From positions 1 to 64,000 of the IMG/VR virus record IMGVR_UViG_3300032213_001637: a stretch of DNA of 64,000 nucleotides. The stretch is one strand, 5' to 3'. The translations under genes were made by a program, and so were the position numbers. The notes beneath the pieces were generated by a model, which saw only the letters and a program-made list of their open reading frames with translations, did no database searches and was not told the origin of the DNA. Shown here piece by piece: positions 59,037-64,000 of the stretch (position 1 is the first letter of the stretch; every line of letters begins with the position of its first letter). Source of the DNA: a virus.

Positions 59037-59330
59037 ATGATACTGGTTCAAAACTTCACCGAATTTTACAACATATTAAAAACGCACAATGGAATACCCA
59101 ATTCAGTTTCTAAACTGAAAGAGTATGTATTATTGGTAGAACGTTTTAAAAATACGTGCAGTTGTAGAGGTACCGAAAAACAACGTGTAAAAAACGAGTG
59201 TGAATCCCAATACCGATTATTGGTTATAACCGAAGTTAGTAACCATATCAATCTATTCAAAAACTCTTTGGGTGATGGTAACATTAAATTTATTCAAAAT
59301 AATGTTATCATCCAAGAGTTTAATGTTTGA
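59037..59330 (+). CDS. Small protein, unknown, last gene of the glycan run
   Basis: A 97-residue alpha-helical basic protein with C-S-C near 41-43 and one further Cys. No motif recognised. Its stop abuts the convergent rmlB stop, with no terminator between. Confidence 0.5.
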   Translation: MILVQNFTEFYNILKTHNGIPNSVSKLKEYVLLVERFKNTCSCRGTEKQRVKNECESQYRLLVITEVSNHINLFKNSLGDGNIKFIQNNVIIQEFNV

Positions 59331-60293
59331 TTATAGATAACTTTCAATAGTTGTCTTTAAAGCGTTTGAAAAGTCTGTAAGGTTCATTTGTCCAAACTTC
59401 TGTTCATAATCAAAGGTCTCAATCGAATAACGCAAGTCATGTCCCTTGCGATCTTCTACATAGTTGATATAATCATAGTCGATCTTAGTGTTAGTAACAT
59501 CTTCATAAACAGATTTAATATGTTCAATCAACTCAAGATTGGTTAATTCATTCTTTCCGCCAATCAAATACTGACTTCCTACATCCCCAGTTTCAAGAAC
59601 GTCCCAAATACAGTTAACGTGATCTTTTACATAAATCCAATCACGTACATTTTGACCAGTTCCATATACAGGAATTGGTTCACGGTTTTTCAACTTACGA
59701 ATACAAGTTGGAATTAACTTTTCACCATTTTGTCTTGGTCCAAAATTATTGCTACAATTAGTAATGATAGCAGGTAACTTATATGTCTTAACATAACTAC
59801 GTACAAGTAAGTCACTTGCAGCCTTTGTGGCAGAATATGGACTGTTGGGTCGATATGGACTATCTACAGTAAATGAAGACTCCTTTGCATTCAATGATCC
59901 ATACACTTCATCAGTGGATATATGAATAAACTTCTCTACCTTTCCATAATCATATATCGCTTTAATCAAATTAAATGTTCCCAAAACATTGGTGGTAACA
60001 AACGGATCGGGAGAATAAATTGAATTATCAACATGAGTTTCTGCGGCAAAGTTTACTACATGAGTAATCTCAAACTTATTCAACGTCTGCCACAGAATAA
60101 CACCATCGTTAATATCCGCAACATAATGTTTATATCGTGGATCAACATTAAACTGTAAATTCTTATTGGCAGCATATGTTAACTTATCAAAGTTAATGAT
60201 ATTGTCAATATCAGGATTGTTCAATAACTTCTCTACAAAATGTGATCCTATAAAACCACATCCACCTGTGACTAAAACGTTTTTCTTATTCAT
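59331..60293 (-). CDS. rmlB: dTDP-glucose 4,6-dehydratase
   Basis: A 320-residue SDR. T-G-G-C-G-F-I-G near 9-16 binds NAD, H-V-D-N-S-I near 90-95 and S-T-D-E-V-Y-G near 126-132 are family motifs with catalytic D-E, and Y-S-A-T-K near 153-157 the catalytic Tyr/Lys. It makes dTDP-4-keto-6-deoxyglucose from RmlA's product. It overlaps the C-methyltransferase stop by 4 bp and is the last gene of the leftward operon. Confidence 0.94.
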   Translation of the reverse strand: MNKKNVLVTGGCGFIGSHFVEKLLNNPDIDNIINFDKLTYAANKNLQFNVDPRYKHYVADINDGVILWQTLNKFEITHVVNFAAETHVDNSIYSPDPFVTTNVLGTFNLIKAIYDYGKVEKFIHISTDEVYGSLNAKESSFTVDSPYRPNSPYSATKAASDLLVRSYVKTYKLPAIITNCSNNFGPRQNGEKLIPTCIRKLKNREPIPVYGTGQNVRDWIYVKDHVNCIWDVLETGDVGSQYLIGGKNELTNLELIEHIKSVYEDVTNTKIDYDYINYVEDRKGHDLRYSIETFDYEQKFGQMNLTDFSNALKTTIESYL

Positions 60294-61549
60294 ATAATTT
60301 CAAATGTGGGACACGGAACAATAAAATGACCACCAGCCATCAAATACGGTGCTTCTCTCCTCTTGAATTCATCAATAAAATGCCAAGGCAAAATCAAAAG
60401 ATAATCTGGTCTAGCCTTTCTCATTTCATTTTCAGAATATATAGGAATGTCAGTGCCAACTGTTCTTAGTCCAAATTTATATGGACTACGTTCAGCCGCA
60501 CCATCAATCAACCGTTTATCCAATCCAAAGTACTGTAATAATGTATTTCCCTTAGTAGATGCTCCGTATACCCAAATCTTTTTACCTTTCAACTTCTCTT
60601 GTTTGATGAAGTTATACGTTTTAATCTTCAACTCTTGAAGTTTCTTATAGAAATCCATGTAAAATTCAATAGTGTTTGCACCAATCTTGTTTTCATATTC
60701 CAAAATAGAGTTTACACGATAACGAGCGACATCACGATATGGCGCAGTAGCGAAAGAAGTAACCTTAGCGACATCTTTCTGTAGATATACTCTAAATGAT
60801 CCACCGTTAACATCATTCAACTCACAATCAACAATTTTAAACTTGGCTCTATCAGCAACATGTTTAAATGAATGTAATGAATAGTACATTAAATGTTCAT
60901 GACAAATGTTATCAAATGCCATTTGTTGAATCATCAACGGAGTATAACTCATTTGAACCACAAACATTCCTTCATCACCCAACACGTCATAAATCTCATT
61001 CATGAACGCAACTGGGTCAGGCAAGTCATAGAACATCGCAATACATGTGATTACGTCACACTTACGTCCTTTAAAAATACTTCGATCAAATGCGTCCTTA
61101 GAGAAGTAGTCTTGAATTACCTGATCAGCAAACTTAACACTCTCTTTGGTATATGAATCATCCGCTGGATCAATTCCTAGACGAGCATATGGTGTGGGAA
61201 CATAGTTCAACAACGTTCCATCGTTACACGCAATATCCAACCATAACGGAGTATCACATGGAATGTGCACATTGATACAACTATCAACCACGTTTTTAAG
61301 TTGATTACGCATGGTTTGATTAGTACCAGAACGATACCAATACTGACCATACATTTTGTTTGGATCGGCGCCCTGTTCTAACTGTACCAACTTTGATGTC
61401 GGTGAAAACATCAACTTCATTTCAGACTTATAATCGTCAGATGGTTGTTTTTTTACAAAGTTTGAAATGAACAAATTACCCAACGTAAACAACGGAGTTA
61501 ATGTATCATTTGATACCCGACAATTTGTAACTTTTTCAGTATATTTCAT
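60290..61549 (-). CDS. Sugar-nucleotide C-methyltransferase
   Basis: A 419-residue three-domain methyltransferase. The N-terminal zinc domain is degenerate (one C near 9, then the L-F-T-L-G-N-L-F-I-S-N-F motif). L-D-I-A-C-N-D-G-T-L-L near 113-123 is the SAM site. The C-terminal K-K-I-W-V-Y-G-A-S-T-K-G-N near 318-330 is the TylC3/NovU-like second Rossmann domain. These enzymes C-methylate dTDP-4-keto sugars, so the pathway should yield a branched-chain deoxysugar. Confidence 0.87.
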   Translation of the reverse strand: MKYTEKVTNCRVSNDTLTPLFTLGNLFISNFVKKQPSDDYKSEMKLMFSPTSKLVQLEQGADPNKMYGQYWYRSGTNQTMRNQLKNVVDSCINVHIPCDTPLWLDIACNDGTLLNYVPTPYARLGIDPADDSYTKESVKFADQVIQDYFSKDAFDRSIFKGRKCDVITCIAMFYDLPDPVAFMNEIYDVLGDEGMFVVQMSYTPLMIQQMAFDNICHEHLMYYSLHSFKHVADRAKFKIVDCELNDVNGGSFRVYLQKDVAKVTSFATAPYRDVARYRVNSILEYENKIGANTIEFYMDFYKKLQELKIKTYNFIKQEKLKGKKIWVYGASTKGNTLLQYFGLDKRLIDGAAERSPYKFGLRTVGTDIPIYSENEMRKARPDYLLILPWHFIDEFKRREAPYLMAGGHFIVPCPTFEII

Positions 61550-61550
61550 A

Positions 61551-62411
61551 TTATTTCCAGTTCTCTAAACAGTAATCTAATGCTTCATCTACAGTTCTCA
61601 TTTTAATTCCAGTTGATAACAATTTTTGATTGTTCATAACACAGTTGGAACGTGGTGTTTTTGCGGCTGTGGTATAAAACGATTCTTCATTATCAAAAAA
61701 TTCGAAGACTTTATCTTTAGCAATAGTCTTTTGCATTTTTTCAATAACTTGTTTTGTAGTTATAAATCCAGTATTAGTAACGTTGTAAATACCATACGGT
61801 ACATCTCGCGTAATAGTTTCAATACAAGCACGTACAAACTCTTGTTTATTAGATATAGAATTTTCAGCATCTAATAGTTTTTTATAATTCAACATTTTGG
61901 ATAGATAATTACGAGGATTGTCAATATCTTCAAATGGAATTCTCAATCGCCAAATATAATGTTTAGGAGAATTCTTTATGATGATATTTTCCGCCATAGC
62001 CTTTGTTCCACTATAAAAGCTACAATTGTTTTGTTCAAAACTGAAATTGGGAGGATCAAATTCGGTAAACGGACTTCCATCACTACGCCGTCCAGTATAA
62101 ATACACCCACTTGACACATGTGCAAACGTAATATTATTGTTTCCACAAAACGTTGACAATATAGTAGGTAGTACAACATTACCATAAATGGTGTTATGTT
62201 TATCAGTTTCACACGCATCTACATTTGGTTTGCCAGTGTATCCAGCACAATTAATGATTGCAGTTAACTTTAACGATTTGTGTAGAAGTTGTAATTGTGT
62301 GTATGTAATGTCCCTAGAAGGAATATGTGTACGAGTTGGAATTCCTTTTTGAAATAGTTGTTTATAAAACTCTTTTCCAACATAACCATTTGAACCTAAT
62401 AATAAAATCAT
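61551..62411 (-). CDS. RmlD-like sugar-nucleotide reductase
   Basis: A 286-residue SDR. L-L-G-S-N-G-Y-V-G near 4-12 binds NADP, I-N-C-A-G near 53-57, V-S-S-G-C-I-Y near 98-104, and catalytic Y-S-G-T-K near 132-136. It matches dTDP-4-keto-sugar reductases, with C-terminal N-V-T-N-T-G as in the plant-type UER/NRS group. It probably reduces C4 of the C-methylated sugar, in place of RmlD. Confidence 0.82.
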   Translation of the reverse strand: MILLLGSNGYVGKEFYKQLFQKGIPTRTHIPSRDITYTQLQLLHKSLKLTAIINCAGYTGKPNVDACETDKHNTIYGNVVLPTILSTFCGNNNITFAHVSSGCIYTGRRSDGSPFTEFDPPNFSFEQNNCSFYSGTKAMAENIIIKNSPKHYIWRLRIPFEDIDNPRNYLSKMLNYKKLLDAENSISNKQEFVRACIETITRDVPYGIYNVTNTGFITTKQVIEKMQKTIAKDKVFEFFDNEESFYTTAAKTPRSNCVMNNQKLLSTGIKMRTVDEALDYCLENWK

Positions 62412-62426
62412 AACCGGGAATATATA

Positions 62427-63266
62427 TCAAAGAATAGATTCCAAATAATTTCTATATTCGGATTTTGGTGTTTTTTCAATTATAATTTTGTATTGATCCA
62501 CATTGATAAAGCCATTGTTTAAACAATCTTCTTCAATACAAGCAATTTTGATACCCTGACGTTCCTGAATAGTTTGAACATAACTACTAGCTTGTGCTAA
62601 TGTAGTTGGTGTTCCAGCGTCCAACCATACAGATCCACGTTTCATTAACGTGGCATACAACTCATTTCTTTCCAAAAACACTTTGTTTACGTCAGTGATT
62701 TCCAATTCACCTCTAGCAGATGGTTTTAACTTTTTAGCAATACCAACCACCGCATTATCATAAAAATATAAACCCGGAACCGCATATTTACTCTTAGGAA
62801 CCTCTGGTTTTTCTTCTATTGACTTTACTCGTCCATCATAAGAAAACTCAACCACACCATAATCCCGTGGGTTTGTTACTGAATATGCAAAGATTTGTGC
62901 CGGTGAAAACAACGTATCAACCAAGGTTCCAAAAATAATGTTATCACCCAATATCAAAGATACACAATCCTTCTTAATAAAATCTTCAGCGATCAAAAAT
63001 GATTGAGCAATACCTTTTGGTTGTGGTTGTACACCATATACAATCTTTAATCCCAAATGTTTTCCATTTCCAAATAACGCCTTGTACTCAGGAATCCATT
63101 TGGGCGTAGATATAATCATGATTTCTCGGATTCCTTTGTTAATCAATGTTGACAAAGGATAATAAATCATGGGTTTATCAAATACAGGCAACAACTGTTT
63201 GTTACATGTACATGTAAGTGGATATAACCTACTACCAGTTCCACCAGATAAAATAATGCCTTTCAT
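62427..63266 (-). CDS. rmlA: Glucose-1-phosphate thymidylyltransferase
   Basis: A 279-residue enzyme, close to the short RmlA type. L-S-G-G-T-G-S-R-L-Y-P near 6-16 is the nucleotide-binding signature, K-Q-L-L-P-V near 23-28 the sugar-phosphate side, and L-G-D-N near 111-114 and E-K-P near 154-156 family motifs. It joins dTTP and glucose-1-phosphate and starts the dTDP-sugar route. It overlaps the dNMP-kinase end by 4 bp. Confidence 0.94.
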   Translation of the reverse strand: MKGIILSGGTGSRLYPLTCTCNKQLLPVFDKPMIYYPLSTLINKGIREIMIISTPKWIPEYKALFGNGKHLGLKIVYGVQPQPKGIAQSFLIAEDFIKKDCVSLILGDNIIFGTLVDTLFSPAQIFAYSVTNPRDYGVVEFSYDGRVKSIEEKPEVPKSKYAVPGLYFYDNAVVGIAKKLKPSARGELEITDVNKVFLERNELYATLMKRGSVWLDAGTPTTLAQASSYVQTIQERQGIKIACIEEDCLNNGFINVDQYKIIIEKTPKSEYRNYLESIL

Positions 63267-63928
63267 TTTTTGAACATCGTTTCGTAAATTGGTGACACAA
63301 TCTTGTTCAGAGTTTCATCGTTCATAATATCCTGATATGTTTTACCGGTGGAATTTATATGTTCCCATTCAACCAAAACGTCGGATTCATCCTTAACCTT
63401 AGGATCGTTCCAACGTTCATGATCATTCGCAGGATCAGTCCAAATCTTTTTGGTTGTATTGGCAATATCACTACGAATACGTCTTCCATCTGTAGGAAAA
63501 CCATATGTGTACTTGGAAACGTGAATTAACTTACCTTGCAAATCGTTGGTAATCCAATACACTTCGTCTTTTGGATAAAAGTTATACCGAATATCTGTTA
63601 TAAAAATAACATCCGAATTATCCTTTTCCATATCAGATTGAAGTTTCTCGGTCCAATAACGACCATGTGTTTGTTTACGTTTTACATCACCATACCAAAC
63701 AAGCATATCTCGAAATACCTTTTTTTCTTCAGTATTCTCCGTAAAAACATCCACCCCCAACTTATCCTGTATAAACTCCTTACAGTCATTCTTGAGATAA
63801 TACGCTAAAGCATAAGAACTGACTGACAATCCATATGTTTCGGCAATGATTTTCTTTGATATATCACAAAACAAGTTCTTGCCTGATCTTGCGACTCCAG
63901 ATATTCCGATATAAACTTTTTTATTCAT
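63263..63928 (-). CDS. Deoxynucleoside monophosphate kinase-like protein
   Basis: A 221-residue P-loop kinase, near T4 gp1 in size. G-V-A-R-S-G-K-N near 11-18 is Walker A, and T-D-I-R-Y near 112-116 an acidic substrate element. The family phosphorylates dTMP, dGMP and modified dCMP. Here it heads the dTDP-sugar operon, so its dTDP output could support both replication and RmlA. Overlaps the partial upstream gene by 8 bp. Confidence 0.75.
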   Translation of the reverse strand: MNKKVYIGISGVARSGKNLFCDISKKIIAETYGLSVSSYALAYYLKNDCKEFIQDKLGVDVFTENTEEKKVFRDMLVWYGDVKRKQTHGRYWTEKLQSDMEKDNSDVIFITDIRYNFYPKDEVYWITNDLQGKLIHVSKYTYGFPTDGRRIRSDIANTTKKIWTDPANDHERWNDPKVKDESDVLVEWEHINSTGKTYQDIMNDETLNKIVSPIYETMFKK

Positions 63929-64000
63929 TTGTCATTAGTTTTTCCGCTTCTTCGTCGGTCAAACCATACGCTTTACATATATTGATCATTTCTGTTAAAC
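63921..64000 (-). CDS. Partial gene, C-terminal end only
   Basis: The last 26 codons of a leftward gene: a helical acidic terminus with Y-G-L-T-D-E-E-A-E-K-L. The 5' part lies beyond the window. It overlaps the kinase gene by 8 bp and so belongs to the same operon. Function unknown. Confidence 0.55.
   Translation of the reverse strand, partial: LTEMINICKAYGLTDEEAEKLMTNE

Overview
The window is a gene-dense, AT-rich piece of a large tailed-phage genome with a T4-like replication core. Direct evidence is a family-B DNA polymerase with every exonuclease and polymerase motif, a gp44-type clamp loader, a gp45-type sliding clamp, a deoxynucleotide kinase, thymidylate synthase, DHFR, dUTPase, a SNF2-type helicase and RNA-repair enzymes. 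There are no rRNA or tRNA genes and no transposons. Genes are packed end to end, mostly with overlapping stops and starts, and Shine-Dalgarno sequences are scarce. The host cannot be fixed from the window. A secreted EF-hand protein and a FecR-like exported protein look borrowed from a bacterial host, and the EF-hand protein recalls those of Verrucomicrobiota/Planctomycetota (weak inference).

Layout. 1-11.4 kb: mainly rightward metabolic and early-type genes. They include an RNA-repair cassette (RNA ligase, 5'-kinase, cyclic-phosphate-processing receiver-like protein), DHFR, ThyA, a calcineurin-like phosphatase, a ClpP-like protease and two small nucleases (GIY-YIG-like and HNH). 11.4-18.8 kb: leftward genes for a glycosyltransferase, an IscU-like Fe-S scaffold, GDP-mannose 4,6-dehydratase, an HNH protein, a helicase and a membrane lipoprotein. 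18.9-26.7 kb: a leftward block that looks virion-associated, with one short fibre-like gene on the + strand. It holds a lysozyme-like multidomain protein, DUF5661/DUF5872-type basic proteins, two nucleotidyltransferases and an ArdC-like antirestriction metalloprotease. Three window proteins share an N-terminal Y-K-D-F-F tag that resembles T4 capsid-targeting peptides. 26.7-33.8 kb: glycosyltransferases, one of them a three-domain fusion, plus small unknowns. 33.8-41.8 kb: the replication operon (polymerase, clamp, clamp loader) with sugar-metabolism genes inserted between polymerase and clamp. 41.8-59.3 kb: a rightward run of about 25 genes, mostly glycan assembly: GT4, GT2, GT11 and GT6 glycosyltransferases, FkbM methyltransferases, WcbI, YibB/HtrL, UDP-galactopyranose mutase, with a Cas4-like nuclease and dUTPase at its head. 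59.3-64 kb: a leftward dTDP-sugar operon (RmlA, an RmlD-like reductase, a sugar C-methyltransferase, RmlB) headed by a dNMP kinase.

How it fits together. The nucleotide genes make and protect dTTP, which feeds both DNA synthesis and the RmlA reaction. Gmd, Glf and the Rml enzymes supply activated sugars. About 18 glycosyltransferase genes then assemble a glycan whose destination, virion surface or host envelope, the sequence does not show. An ATATTTATA motif lies 3-8 nt before ten start codons, most of them late or structural-looking genes. It is the reverse complement of the T4 late-promoter core and is a candidate late promoter or initiation signal. The most interesting candidates are a virion-packaged ArdC antirestriction protein, an RNA-repair cassette using a cyclic-phosphate-processing receiver protein, and an adjacent GT11-GT6 pair resembling the H and A/B blood-group enzymes.
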